Shown piece after piece: positions 11,229-24,417 of a stretch of 64,000 nucleotides of DNA. A model generated the notes under the pieces. It saw only the letters and a list, made by a program, of their open reading frames with translations, was not told where the DNA came from and did no database searches. Location: positions 28,873,081 through 28,937,080 of the forward strand of contig OX421498.1 in assembly GCA_949126835.1 (NCBI GenBank), read 5' to 3'. Position 1 is the stretch's first letter. Every line of letters starts with the position of its first letter. Position numbers and translations under genes: made by a program. This DNA comes from Anisus vortex. Lineage: Eukaryota; Mollusca; Gastropoda; Planorbidae.

Positions 11229-12914
11229 ATCATAGCTGGGTAGACTTAGTGACACCTTCCATCAGAGCTGGGTAGACTCAGGGACACCCTCCATCAGAGC
11301 TGGGTAGACTCAGGGACACCCTCCATCAGAGCTGGGTAGACAGTGACACCCTCCATCAGAGCTGGGTAGACAGTGACACCTTCCATCAGAGCTGGGTAGA
11401 CTCAGGGACACCCTCCATTAGAGCTGGGTAGACAGTGACACCCTCCATTAGAGCTGGGTAGACTCAGGGACACCCTCCATCAGAGCTGGGTAGACTCAGG
11501 GACACCCTCCATAGCTGGGTAGACTCAGGGACACCCTCCATCAGGGCTGGGTAGACTCAGGGACACCCTCCATCAGGGCTGGGTAGACTCAGGGACACCC
11601 TCCATCAGAGCTGGGTAGACTCAGTGACACCCTCCATCAGAGCTGGGTAGACAGTGACACCTTCCATCAGAGCTGGGTAGACTCAGGGACACCCTCCATC
11701 AGAGCTGGGTAGACTCAGGGACACCCTCCATCAGGGCTGGGTAGACTCAGGGACACCCTCCATCAGGGCTGGGTAGACTCAGGGACACCCTCCATCAGAG
11801 CTGGGTAGACTCAGGGACACCTTCCATCAGAGCTGGGTAGACTCAGTGACACCCTCCATCAGAGCTGGGTAGACTCAGTGACACCCTCCATCAGAGCTGG
11901 GTAGACTCAGTGACACCCTCCATCAGAGCTGGGTAGACAGTGACACCTTCCATCAGAGCTGGGTAGACAGTGACACCTTCCATCAGAGCTGGGTAGACAG
12001 TGACACCTTCCATCAGAGCTGGGTAGACTCAGTGACACCCTCCATCAGAGCTGGGTAGACTCAGTGACACCCTCCATCAGAGCTGGGTAGACTCAGGGAC
12101 ACCCTCCATCAGAGCTGGGTAGACTCAGGGACACCCTCCATCAGAGCTGGGTAGACTCAGGGACACCCTCCATCAGAGCTGGGTAGACAGTGACACCTTC
12201 CATCAGAGCTGGGTAGACAGTGACACCTTCCATCAGAGCTGGGTAGACTCAGTGACACCTTCCATCAGAGCTGGGTAGACAGTGACACCTTCCATCAGAG
12301 CTGGGTAGACAGTGACACCTTCCATCAGAGCTGGGTAGACTCAGGGACACCCTCCATCAGAGCTGGGTAGACTCAGGGACACCCTCCATCAGAGCTGGGT
12401 AGACTCAGGGACACCCTCCATCAGAGCTGGGTAGACAGTGACACCTTCCATCAGAGCTGGGTAGACTCAGTGACACCCTCCATCAGAGCTGGGTAGACAG
12501 TGACACCTTCCATCAGAGCTGGGTAGACAGTGACACCTTCCATCAGAGCTGGGTAGACTCAGTGACACCTTCCATCAGAGCTGGGTAGACAGTGACACCT
12601 TCCATCAGAGCTGGGTAGACTCAGGGACACCCTCCATCAGAGCTGGGTAGACTCAGGGACACCCTCCATCAGAGCTGGGTAGACAGTGACACCTTCCATC
12701 AGAGCTGGGTAGACTCAGTGACACCCTCCATCAGAGCTGGGTAGACAGTGACACCCTCCATCAGAGCTGGGTAGACTCAGGGACACCCTCCATCAGAGCT
12801 GGGTAGACAGTGACACCCTCCATCAGAGCTGGGTAGACTCAGGGACACCCTCCATCAGAGCTGGGTAGACTCAGGGACACCCTCCATCAGAGCTGGTAGA
12901 CTCAGTGACACCCT
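11229..12914. repeat. 30/32-bp minisatellite derived from a SINE segment
   Basis: About 1.7 kb of CATCAGAGCTGGGTAGACTC + AGGGACACCCTC (32 bp), interspersed with a 30-bp form lacking TC (GTAGACAGTGACACCTTC). Roughly 53 units. The unit equals one segment of SINE family B. Confidence 0.95.
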
Positions 12915-13078
12915 CACGCAACGCGAGAGAAGTTGAAGGCTGAATATTATTTATATTCCAGCGGTTTGACTAAAGTTTGATTATGCCTCATTTTGATTCT
13001 AACTCAGACCCTTACACCAAACATAAATGATCATTTCGTAACGAATGTTACGTATAGAATATACAATCAATATGTGAA

Positions 13079-13256
13079 GCCGGCTGGTCCAGCGGTTAGA
13101 TCACCGGACTGTCAACCAAAAACCAACTGACAGGTCGCGGGTTCTAGCCCTGCCTACGGCGGATCCCTGTCGCCCTGCAGGAGATTTGGGCCTAGTGGAC
13201 GTAATAATCTTCTACCTAGAAGGAACGTCTGTAAACTTATAAGATAAGATAAGAAT
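13079..13256 (+). mobile_element. tRNA-derived SINE, family A
   Basis: The head GCCGGCTGGTCCAGCGGTTA resembles a tRNA A box and GGTCGCGGGTTCTAGCCC a B box. A body follows (CGGATCCCTGTCGCCCTGCA ... TTCTACCTAGAAGGAACGTC) and a GATAA-type tail (AAGATAAGATAAG). Pol III would transcribe it and a LINE would retropose it. Related copies are at 40,077-40,140 (head) and 61,600-61,687 (tail, minus strand). Confidence 0.8.
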
Positions 13257-13954
13257 AGATTGTAAAAAAATGGTCAGTTGTTTAGCGAGATAGAATTTCA
13301 CATTATTAGTAATCTCACATTTTCAGATTCCTTTTCTTTTTTGCTCTATATTTTTTCATAACTTTACTTTTCGTTGTTTTTTTTTTATTTCTTAAAGGCA
13401 TCACACAAAACACGAAAGCTTCCTTTTTCATCCGCCATTTTTTTTTCTTGGTTGTGTCAACTTCCTGTAACTTGAACGGAGTCGTCTCTCTTGTGAAAAA
13501 AAAATTGTCACGTGATAACATGAATGAAAAGAACTCGGTGTGGGTGTGGTGGTGGGCGTGGTGGTGGGCCTGGAGGGCGTGGGGAAGGGCTGTTCTTTTT
13601 GGCACGTGCATCAATATGACAAATGGTAATAACAAGTCTTTGTCGTGGAATTACAAACACATTTAAGACAGAAAATTGGAGAGGCTATTTGCATGAGATA
13701 AAAATGTGTTATAGAAATTGTAAGGATTGAGTGCATGTGATATTAAAGGCTGACCTGTGCGCTGTTGTTGTATTAGGTTTTGTTCTATAGTAAACCTTTA
13801 TGTAACGTATCACAATCCCGGTTTCCCGAAGCCACAGGCGAGACCGTTATTATACTGCGGTCGGCATACAGAGGGGCCTACGTGACATCCTCTGCTCTCA
13901 CTGTTTTGGGTATAGAAAAGAGGACAGAAATGGGATAAAAAAAAAACATATGGA
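13257..13954. other. Intergenic, no supportable gene
   Basis: Overlapping open frames on both strands (13,315-13,666) come from low-complexity GTGGTGGGC-type and A-rich sequence. No domain or splice context. Confidence 0.5.
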
Positions 13955-14060
13955 CACAGGAAGTGAACGGAGGTCTAACGCAGCGCGCTCGACTGTCCTG
14001 AGTTCGAATCCTGGTGAGGGCTAGGAATTGGTACCCGAGTCTGGTGGATATAAGCGCAAA
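13955..14060 (+). mobile_element. tRNA-like SINE head, probably family B
   Basis: Contains GTCTAACGCAGCGCGCTCGA (A-box-like zone) and GAGTTCGAATCCTGGTGAGG (B box). CTAGG follows, as in the head of the 39,370-39,636 element. The family B body beyond it is not clearly conserved. Confidence 0.5.
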
Positions 14061-14286
14061 GTATAGGCGGCTTGGAATTGAGCTGCAGCATGTGCAAAGT
14101 TCTATCAATGAGTCATGGTTCATGGTGAATTTCCGCTATGGAAAATATATGCAGTGCCCCCCCCCCCATGCCCGCCCAGCCCTCAATTGCTTGATGCCTT
14201 AATAACGCGCACTTGTGTCTTTGCATTAAAATACAGTACTACTTACTGAATACATGTTCCAAAATCTTTGAATTGGATTTTGTACA

Positions 14287-16860
14287 CTGTATCTGTTGGC
14301 CAACCCATCACACTGTATCTGTGTGCCAACCCATCACACTGCAATCGTAAATTGTATCTGTTGGCCAACCCATCACACTGTATCTGTGTGCCAACCCATC
14401 ACACTGCAATCGTAAATTGTATTTGTTGACCAACCCATCACACTGTATCTGTGTGCCAACCCATCACAATGCAATCGTAAATTGTATCTGTTGGCCAACC
14501 CATCACACTGCAATCGTAAATTGTATTTGTTGACCAACCCATCACACTGTATCTGTGTGCCAACCCATCACAATGCAATCGTAAATTGTATCTGTGTGCC
14601 AATCCATCACACTGCAATCGTAAATTGTATCTGTTGGCCAACCCATCACACTGTATCTGTGTGCCAACCCATCACACTGCAATCGTAAATTGTATCTGTT
14701 GGCCAACCCATCACACTGTATCTGTGTGCCAACCCATCTCACTGCAATCGTAAATTGTATCTGTTGACCAACCCATCACACTGTATCTGTGTGCCAACCC
14801 ATCACAATGCAATCGTAAATTGTATCTGTTGGCCAACCCATCACACTGCAATCGTAAATTGTATCTGTTGACCAACCCATCACACTGTATCTGTGTGCCA
14901 ACCCATCACAATGCAATCGTAAATTGTATCTGTGTGCCAATCCATCACACTGCAATCGTAAATTGTATCTGTTGGCCAACCCATCACACTGTATCTGTGT
15001 GCCAACCCATCACAATGCAATCGTAAATTGTATCTGTTGGCCAACCCATAACACTGTATCTGTGTGCCAACCCATCACACTGCAATCGTAAATTGTATCT
15101 GTTGACCAACCCATCACACTGTATCTGTGTGCCAACCCATCAAAATGCAATCGTAAATTGTATCTGTTGGCCAACCCATCACACTGCAATCGTAAATTGT
15201 ATCTGTTGACCAACCCATCACACTGTATCTGTGTGCCAACCCATCACAATGCAATCGTAAATTGTATCTGTGTGCCAATCCATCACAATGCAATCGTAAA
15301 TTGTATCTGTTGGCCAACCCATCACACTGTATCTGTGTGCCAACCCATCACACTGCAATCGTAAATTGTATCTGTTGGCCAACCCATCATACTGTATCTG
15401 TGTGCCAACCCATCACACTGCAATCGTAAATTGTATCTGTTGACCAACCCATCACACTGTATCTGTGTGCCAACCCATCACAATGCAATCGTAAATTGTA
15501 TCTGTTGGCCAACCCATCACACTGCAATCGTAAATTGTATCTGTTGACCAACCCATCACACTGTATCTGTGTGCCAACCCATCACAATGCAATCGTAAAT
15601 TGTATCTGTTGGCCAACCCATCACACTGTATCTGTGTGCCAACCCATCACACTGCAATCGTAAATTGTATCTGTTGACCAACCCATCACACTGTATCTGT
15701 GTGCCAACCCATCACAATGCAATCGTAAATTGTATCTGTTGGCCAACCCATCACACTGCAATCGTAAATTGTATCTGTTGACCAACCCATCACACTGTAT
15801 CTGTGTGCCAACCCATCACAATGCAATCGTAAATTGTATCTGTGTGCCAATCCATCACACTGCAATCGTAAATTGTATCTGTTGGCCAACCCATCACACT
15901 GTATCTGTGTGCCAACCCATCACACTGCAATCGTAAATTGTATCTGTTGGCCAACCCATCACACTGTATCTGTGTGCCAACCCATCTCACTGCAATCGTA
16001 AATTGTATCTGTTGACCAACCCATCACACTGTATCTGTGTGCCAACCCATCACAATGCAATCGTAAATTGTATCTGTTGGCCAACCCATCACACTGCAAT
16101 CGTAAATTGTATCTGTTGACCAACCCATCACACTGTATCTGTGTGCCAACCCATCACAATGCAATCGTAAATTGTATCTGTGTGCCAATCCATCACACTG
16201 CAATCGTAAATTGTATCTGTTGGCCAACCCATCACACTGTATCTGTGTGCCAACTCATCACAATGCAATCGTAAATTGTATCTGTTGGCCAACCCATAAC
16301 ACTGTATCTGTGTGCCAACCCATCACACTGCAATCGTAAATTGTATCTGTTGACCAACCCATCACACTGTATCTGTGTGCCAACCCATCACAATGCAATC
16401 GTAAATTGTATCTGTTGGCCAACCCATCACACTGTATCTGTGTGCCAACCCATCACAATGCAATCGTAAATTGTATCTGTTGGCCAACCCATCACACTGT
16501 ATCTGTGTGCCAACCCATCACACTGCAATCGTAAATTGTATCTGTTGACCAACCCATCACACTGTATCTGTGTGCCAACCCATCACAATGCAATCGTAAA
16601 TTGTATCTGTGTGCCAATCCATCACAATGCAATCGTAAATTGTATCTGTGTGCCAACCCATCACACTGTATCTGTGTGCCAACCCATCACAATGCAATCG
16701 TAAATTGTATCTGTGTGCCAATCCATCACAATGCAATCGTAAATTGTATCAGTTGGCCAACCCATAACACTGTATCTGTGTGCCAACCCATCACAATGCA
16801 ATCGTAAATTGTATCTGTGTACCAACCCATCACACTGTATCTGTGTGCCAACCCATCATA
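14287..16860. repeat. 13/26/39-bp minisatellite with higher-order repeats
   Basis: About 2.57 kb. One module is TGTATCTGTTGGCCAACCCA + TCACAC (26 bp, TTGGCC or GTGTGCC variants). It is optionally preceded by TGCAATCGTAAAT (13 bp). The pattern of variants repeats with a 338-bp period (26 x 13) and a long block recurs 1248 bp away. Open frames on both strands are a by-product. Confidence 0.95.
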
Positions 16861-17457
16861 CTTCCATAACGAAACATGTTCGTGGGACATAACAGACACC
16901 GAAGGAAACTTTAAACTCCATTGTGGCCTAGATATTTGATAACTTAATTGATTCTTTTTGTTTCATCTTAAGGTTATGAAATTATTTGTCCATATTTCAG
17001 TTCTCGCTCTTTGCCTTTCTTAATATTCTTTTATAAGGGGCGGGGATGGGACAGGGGAGGTCAATTTGTAGGGTTGGTATTTTTCTTTTTAGTGTTGGCT
17101 TTTTATTTTTATAATAAGTTTTAATGCTTGGTATTTTAATCAATTTTCATTTTTGGTGAACAATTATTTGTCCCTTGGCTTTTGTTTGAATGTATTTCAA
17201 TCATAAAGTTTGGATTTTTTCACCTATGCACTAAAGTTCATAGAACGTAAAACTATATAGTCAGCACTTTTAAACTTATAAAGAAGTCATGGAATTAAAA
17301 AAAAGAAATCCAATATTGATGACGTTCACCAAATATGTCAAACGGAAGTTCGTAAATCATAGGCTGTAACGTACAACACGTGGGCCACATTGAAAACTTA
17401 TCATTCTAAATTGTAATAGTAATATATTGGAACATCATGGCAAACATACACACACAC

Positions 17458-17459
<2 letters not shown>
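16861..17459. other. Intergenic, no feature seen
   Basis: AT-rich unique-looking sequence without a gene. Confidence 0.5.

Positions 17460-17551
<92 letters not shown>
17460..17551. repeat. (AT)n microsatellite
   Basis: Nearly pure AT dinucleotide run of about 90 bp preceded by ACACACAC. Confidence 0.98.
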
Positions 17552-19439
17552 CACTACCTGAAGTGGTCTGATGATACATTTAAGGAGTTTTCTGAAAAAA
17601 CTATAGACTCTATCTTATATTTATTTATTTTTTGTTTTTAGGGATACCGTGATTTGGTGAAAACGGAAAATGAAGCAGGTGTTTGAGACGGGAGATTAAC
17701 AATAAAAAAAATCGTAAATATTTTTTTAAAGCAATAGATGGGTAAACCAGATTTGATGCGCGAACTTTGAATCCCCATCCAAAACTGTCGGACAAGTTGG
17801 ACGCATATCAAACAATAATTTCGAGGAAAAATTCTGAAAATTCGATTGTCCAGAATAACAAAGTTACAAGAGTTGTGACCAAACTATATTTTAAAAAATG
17901 GTCCATATAAATATAAACAATCTAGTTGGCAAAGTTTAAAAGTGTGTTTAAGTTTTGATTATATCTTCATCAGAAAGAAACGCCAAAACTATTTTTAAAG
18001 CTTTCTAAATGCATGCACAAGTTGACGTAGAGTTTTGAGATATTTGCAGATTCTTGCTAAACTTGGAAACGCTCCGAAAAATTCAAAGAAGAGAAAGGAA
18101 GCGTTGGATTTGTATTTTGAGATTTCGGCCGTGTCTATCCGTCTATCTACGAGTCCGTCAACACGTCATCATGTCCACCCACCCCACCCACCCCTCTCTC
18201 TCGCAGTGAGATTGAAATATTCCGGTCAGGACTACAAATAGAATTGTAAACACATCAGACATGGACCGGTTCTTACGGTCACGTCCAAGGAATGATTGAT
18301 TTTTATTTTGGTCACTAGACGTGTACTGAGAACAACATCGAACTCTCCTATGCAAATTCCCGGCCTCCCCCTTTTCCCGCCTTTTACCAAAAGACGTGAA
18401 AGTAAAAACGTTTAAAGTATTATTGGAAATAAAGAATTTTACTCATAATTTTACATTAGATCTAGTATTTCTCAGTGAGTTCTTAACTGATTCAGTTGCT
18501 TATTTTGTTTTTATATACGCGGCCTATAGAATCATACATCACTATTAAATTTATTTCTACACTGTTTTGTGTTAATATTTAGATCTATATTAAGCCATTT
18601 ACGTCATTAATTTTTTTTTAACACTGAAAGCGAAGTTATACATGATGGAAACGAAATAAAAAGATTTATCTATTTATCTATTTCTAAAGTTGAGAACGGG
18701 GGAGGGAAGATGTCTACCATAAAATATAGACATAATAAAGTAAATGTGCAGTCTGATTTTGAAATGGTCTCGGAATGGTCTCGGAATGGTCTCGGAATGG
18801 TCTCAGAATGCAGTTAGTTTTAGAAAAGGAAAGAATAGAAAATGTCTGTATGTGTTATATATTTTTTAAATAATTTTTGCATTTATGATTTTGAAACTCA
18901 GACAGAAAATATAATAATTTTTTTAAACCTTTTTATTATTCAAGTAAGATATTGTAACCCATAACAAAGGATTCTAATAATGTATCGTAAACCTTTAAAA
19001 AAAATTAACAAATGGCTTGCTGGTTATTGTTTTTTTTTAAGTCTAAAAAGATACGCATCGTACTGTTGATTGTATTGTGTGTGATATCTGTTACATAAAT
19101 CACGCTCATGGCCATGATTCCACTAACAAGACGATTGAGTAAAACATGGTATAGCGTTACTTCAATGTGTTTCAAACTCAAAGCTTTTAGCCGCTAAACA
19201 GCCTCTAGGGAGTAAACATCAACATATTATATTGTGAGAGACTGGAACAATATGTTAACAATTAACTGCATTTCTGGTAGGAATAGGACTAAAAGCTGGT
19301 GATGTGTCTACACCATCGCTACGTCACCATTAGGAGTACATCGATTGGCGAAAACACAAGGGAAGTCCCCTGTTAGCATCCGATGATCATTGCACGGGCA
19401 AGAGCTCATAAAGACTCGGTGGGGAGGAAGGAATATGCG
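17552..19439. other. Intergenic, no supportable gene
   Basis: Contains a short run of (A)TGGTCTCGGA units at about 18,764-18,807 and a TATTTATCTATTT stretch. The open frame at 18,035-18,241 has no domain. Confidence 0.45.
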
Positions 19440-19588
19440 CAACTATACCCGTCCAGCCAATTTCAGTGTATAGAAACAACTATACCCGTCCCGCCAATCT
19501 CAGTGTATGTACGCAACTATACCCGTCCCGCTAATTTCAGTGTATGTACGCAACTATACCCATCCCGCCAATCTCAGTGTATAGACGT
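19440..19588. repeat. 37-bp tandem repeat, four copies
   Basis: Unit CAACTATACCCGTCCCGCCA + AT(T/C)TCAGTGTATGTACG. The plus-strand open frame over it is repeat translation. Confidence 0.9.
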
Positions 19589-21840
19589 CCAGACCTATAG
19601 TGTAGGGGTGCCTCTTTATGTAAACCAACCGGGGCTTTGCACACCTCATCGGCTTTGGGGGTCCATGGGTACAGACATGATCCTAGCCACCATCTTCTTC
19701 CGTACAGCTTGGTGCGGGCTTATCAAGACTATAATTTGCTTTTTGAAACAGTTCACAAATTTACCACTTTTACTTGACAGTTCAAATAAATCAAAGCAAA
19801 ACGTTTAGGGCTGCAATATCCACTGTGCCCCTCCTTTTACCGCAAATCCTTCAGACTTTCATGAGTGTTGAATATTATATTAAATATCCTGTGATATTTG
19901 TGTTATGTATCGTATGTCTGATCCCTGTACGCCAGCATCTCAACTCATAGCCCTTGGAAGAATGTCTACATATATACATGTCCAGCCAAACTTGTGTATT
20001 TCAATGCATTCAGTTTTGTCAACTCTATTGCAACAAAGCTGTACTAGTCGGTTGTTTCCCTTGTTTAACCCATCTGCACAAACATTTGTTTCCCTATCGA
20101 TTCTCTCCCCTTCACGTTTGATCTATAACACAACAGAAGGCAGAAGTCTATCAAATAAAGATCACGTAAAATACAATTTTCTCACGCGCCCCTATTACCC
20201 CTGCCTCCTCCCCCCACCCCGCTTGCACCCCTTCCCACCGTCTGCTTGTTAACGCACAAATTTGACATCGATCCGGGTCAAATACGTCTGGCCATGTCAA
20301 ATTTAATCACATCCGGGGAGATTTCAACTTTATCCTACTAACGTAATGGGAATCAAACAACGTTATTCTGGACATATTTATTGACATTCCTTCAGGAAAT
20401 TGTATTATCTATAATTAGACAATTTCAAGGAATCAACTAGAAGCTAATCCTATCTGTATTCAAAGACATTAATGACTATAATACATGGGAATTATCAAAT
20501 ATCTTTTAATTGACGTAAAAAAAGAACTTTTATGCTTGCATTGCTTGGGTGTCCTATTATAATTTTCTAAAAAACGAAACAGAAATTTGGCTGCCAAATG
20601 TTCTTGTGACCCCAAAAATTGAAAAACCTCAAATTTTTCAAAATAATTGATTTACTAAACAAAAAAAACAATGAATAAATTTAAAAAATGAAGTTTTGAA
20701 GATTAAATTACAAACATGTTTACCAGAGTAAAAATGTTGACGGAAGTTTATTATCTTACTTTCTAAAGCTACTGGAGTCATTTGAAATGACGCACGAACA
20801 TCTGTCGCCACACCACTGGGAACCACAAAATAAAAATCCTAAGTTTCAATGGTGACCACTTTCTTTTCTTTCTTTCTTGTAACGTATATTAAAATATATT
20901 GTGTAGATGTGCCTTATATACAGAACATTACAATTTTTTCTCTTTTTATAACATAACCAATACTTTGATGTTCTGATCTTACGTTATAATTTACAGAAGT
21001 CCATTTATACAGAAGATTAACCATAACAAACAAACAAGTTTTTACTATCTTTTTTCTATAGCAGTGTTTTAATTTACAAAGCACTGGTCTATTAGCCGAG
21101 ATAAATAGGTATTAAAGAGAGGCCGAACTTCATAAATTAGACCTCTTTAGTAAGAATTGATTATACATATTAATAGCGTCAGTATTGTTGATGTTACCTA
21201 AAGATAGCTAAGCGATATGCTTGCGAAATAATCCCATTGTTAGTTGTGGCAATGACTACTAGTGCTCATCATCACAAATAATAAAGATACATAGAGACCA
21301 GCAAATGTTTATATTTCATTTTTTTCAAAATTTTTGAACATTTAAAACACGTATTCCCATTTAAACACACAAATTAACGTGTTTTTCTTGTTTAAAAAAC
21401 TTCCATTAAAGGTATAATTTTGGCAGTCGTCTGTCTGGAATTCTGACCCGCTTCATGGCACTCTCGTCTTTTTATTATAATTGATCTCTGTATGGAAATA
21501 GTTTGGCTGTTGTTTTATTTCATAAATCGTGTATGTGTACTTTCATTCACTATAATGGAACTAATTACACCTACGGGCTTTTAATGCCATCACATATTTT
21601 TCTAGTTACACTCGATATCTCGCTAATGGGCATGTAGCCATTGCATTATGACCAGAAATAGTCTCGCGTCTTCTCTCCCGGTGGTATTGTTTTAATTAAA
21701 TGATTGTCGTTTTTTGTAGTTGTTGTAGTTTTATCATTAATTTTATTCCAATTTTAACCTAAACTTTACTCAAAATAAATGTACCTTTATTTAAAAAAAA
21801 CAAAAAACATGAAGATGTTGGTAAAGGAAATGGACGACGC
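19589..21840. other. Intergenic, no supportable gene
   Basis: Short open frames (19,905-20,252; 20,638-20,826) lack domains or splice signals. I see no structured repeat in this interval. Confidence 0.45.
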
Positions 21841-22547
21841 ATTCTATATACATTCTATATGCATTCTATATACATTCTATAAACATTCTATATACATTCT
21901 ATATACATTCTATATACATTCTATATGCATTCTATATACATTCTATAAACATTCTATATACATTCTATATACATTCTATATACATTCTATATACATTCTA
22001 TATACATTCTATATACATTCTATATGCATTCTATATACATTCTATATACATTCTATATACATTCTATACACATTCTATATGCATTCTATACACATTCTAT
22101 ATACATTCTATACACATTCTATATGCATTCTATACACATTCTATATACATTCTATATACATTCTATATACATTCTATACACATTATATATACATTCTATA
22201 TGCATTCTATATACATTCTATATACATTCTATATACATTCTATATACATTCTATACACATTCTATATGCATTCTATACACATTCTATATACATTCTATAC
22301 ACATTCTATATGCATTCTATACACATTCTATATACATTCTATACACATTCTATATGCATTCTATACACATTCTATATACATTCTATACACATTCTATATG
22401 CATTCTATACACATTCTATATACATTCTATACACATTCTATATACATTCTATATACATTCTATATACATTCTATATACATTCTATATACACTCTATATAC
22501 ATTCTATACACATTCTATATGCATTCTATATGCATTCTATATACATT
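21841..22547. repeat. 11-bp satellite (ATTCTATATAC)n, left arm
   Basis: About 64 units with single-base variants (ATGC, ACAC, AAAC). The unit length is not a multiple of 3 and no frame contains a stop. All three plus frames are therefore open and read as HSIYILYTFYI-type repeats, which is not evidence of coding. The array resumes at 29,547 after the retrotransposon. Confidence 0.97.
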
Positions 22548-23590
22548 TATTACAAGGCAATTTATTCACAATAATAAATCATGGATGAGACCTTCTATTT
22601 ATATCACACAAGTATAATTATAATTTATAATGTTATTACGGCTAGAGCCCCCATTCAATTTATGAAAATAGTAGTTATAGTATTGTTATTGTTAGTGTGA
22701 GTATCCTTGTATTAGTGAAGATCTTATTATATCATTCTGAAGTTTATTTGTAGTTGTCTAGAGTATTCCTGGTTCTTATAATCCCCTGGCAATTCACATA
22801 GCGTAGTTTTAGAGTTTTCAGTTGATTTTACTTCATGTATAATTATTTGTGTGGCTCATATTATACAGCAAGAACCTCGATGTTGAGTTGTAGTGTAAAT
22901 TATTAATATAGTTGAATAAATATTACACATACACACATGTATATAACTTTGAAATATTGACGTTAACCAAGTTGTGTAGAAAGCAACGATAAATTTGGTT
23001 TAATTTACAACATCAATCCAGTAGGAATCCAAATAATATTATATACACAATCAAGAAATACACATATTCCAATTAGTAATGAATATCCTCAATAAACATA
23101 TAGCATTGTAGTTAATAGTAGAATAATAAATTTTATTCCATACTACAAATCAAATAGAAACGATACTCAGAGCGGAGAATATTTGATGTTACTAGATCGA
23201 ATGCACGCCAAGAACTAAACTAAAAGTGTCGAATCGCGTAGAAATATATTATGGGTCAATCGTTGGAAAATCCAGCCAGCCTAGTGACACGAATATTTTA
23301 ATCAAGCCTGCGTGTTGACTGCGTGATCAGATTGTCTTTTTATTAAGAACAAGCAATAATGCTCTAACAAAATAAGGAGAGACCGGACGACCTTGACATG
23401 CTGTATTCGCGTGAACAGTTCATGTTTTTATCGAGGTTAATAAAAAAAACAATAATGCTTTAATTAGGTTAGGAAAAGCCCGGGGGAAACCTTGAGCTGA
23501 GAAATATTTTATATCGTTTAAACGCAATTCGCTTAAATGATTTAGTTGGTTTATTAACATTACAATGTAGGGAATTTACGTTTCGTAACA
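22548..23590 (-). repeat. 3' LTR (left on plus strand)
   Basis: 1043 bp, beginning TGTTACGAAACG and ending GTAATA on the minus strand. TGTTAC/GTAATA is a near-perfect short inverted repeat. Next to it, inside the element, is GGTACGGGCGAC, where the polypurine tract should lie; it is only weakly purine-rich. Confidence 0.93.
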
Positions 23591-24363
23591 GTCGCCCGTA
23601 CCAAAAGGAAAAGAACATTGCATACTAAACAATAGGAGTGTGCAATTTCTTTTAGAACCGCCTGCACTTAACTTTAGTTCTAAACAATATACAAAAAAAA
23701 CTGACTCCACCTGGGTAGTCCGTTAAAAAAGACAAGTAAGGGAAATAATTTATTTTATTAAACCCTCATCATATAGAATCTCAAGTTATCCTTAGACCAT
23801 AACACATGTTCGCGTTATTCTAAAAAAAATTATACTCTCTGAGATATCATTCCTTATAAACATCATCATCTTATTTATAAGGCAAAAATCAACATAACTA
23901 ATGTTATCATATTAAACAATTCAATCATTAATTAATTCAACTTAAATGAAATTAATAATTAAATAAACCTAAGAGTAAGAATTTAATCTTAAGTGTGTAA
24001 GCATGTGAAGTGTATGCACATTACTCTATTTTGGTTTTTACATAATCACAACTATAGTTTGATTGTTTCAAAATAAGGATGTACATTTTTGTTCATTCAT
24101 TATCTTGCTAATAAAGAAAATTATGTTCATAAATCCATAATATTTATAAGTAACTTATTAGGTTCTTTCTTTTTTCCTACAACAATAATAATATTTGTTT
24201 TAGCAAATGGAAATATTCATGGCATAAAATAAGGCATAAGATATTGCATAAAATAATCACAACATATTCATATATTCATGCATTTATATTTTAAATGATC
24301 CAATTCTCTTAGTTAGGATTATCAGAATATATACATGAAGTTATCTATCCCCTTATACATTTG
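23591..24363 (-). other. Retrotransposon 3' untranslated region
   Basis: About 770 bp between the end of the coding remnants and the 3' LTR. AT-rich, with no open frame of note. No envelope-like frame is present. Confidence 0.6.
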
Positions 24364-24417
24364 TTACATGCGCGATAGGGTGTCCGCGACGATGTTATCT
24401 TTTACCAATACGTAAGT
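24364..24417 (-). pseudogene. RNase H C-terminal remnant of the retrotransposon
   Basis: In the frame next to the end of the integrase/RT frame, 17 codons read TYVLVKDNIVADTLSRM and then stop. The motif KDNxVADxLSR is the standard C-terminal end of Ty3-type RNase H. It follows the truncated RT start directly. This marks the right-hand side of the internal deletion and shows that the progenitor ended in RNase H, after integrase. Confidence 0.85.

Noticed and set aside
13079..13160. tRNA gene candidates (also at 6300, 14,000, 36,020, 39,600, 40,080)
   Set aside because: A/B-box-like motifs are present but the arms do not pair into a tRNA; each is attached to a repeated SINE body.
14438..16807. 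Many 66-68-residue frames on both strands
   Set aside because: Produced by the 13/26/39-bp minisatellite; identical frames recur with its period.
21779..22617. Plus-strand frames of 124-269 residues (HSIYILYTFYI repeats), also at 29,610-30,322
   Set aside because: Stop-free 11-bp satellite read in three frames; no composition or frame bias supports coding.
23591..24363. Envelope gene in the retrotransposon
   Set aside because: No open frame of adequate length and no membrane or signal segments between RNase H and the 3' LTR.
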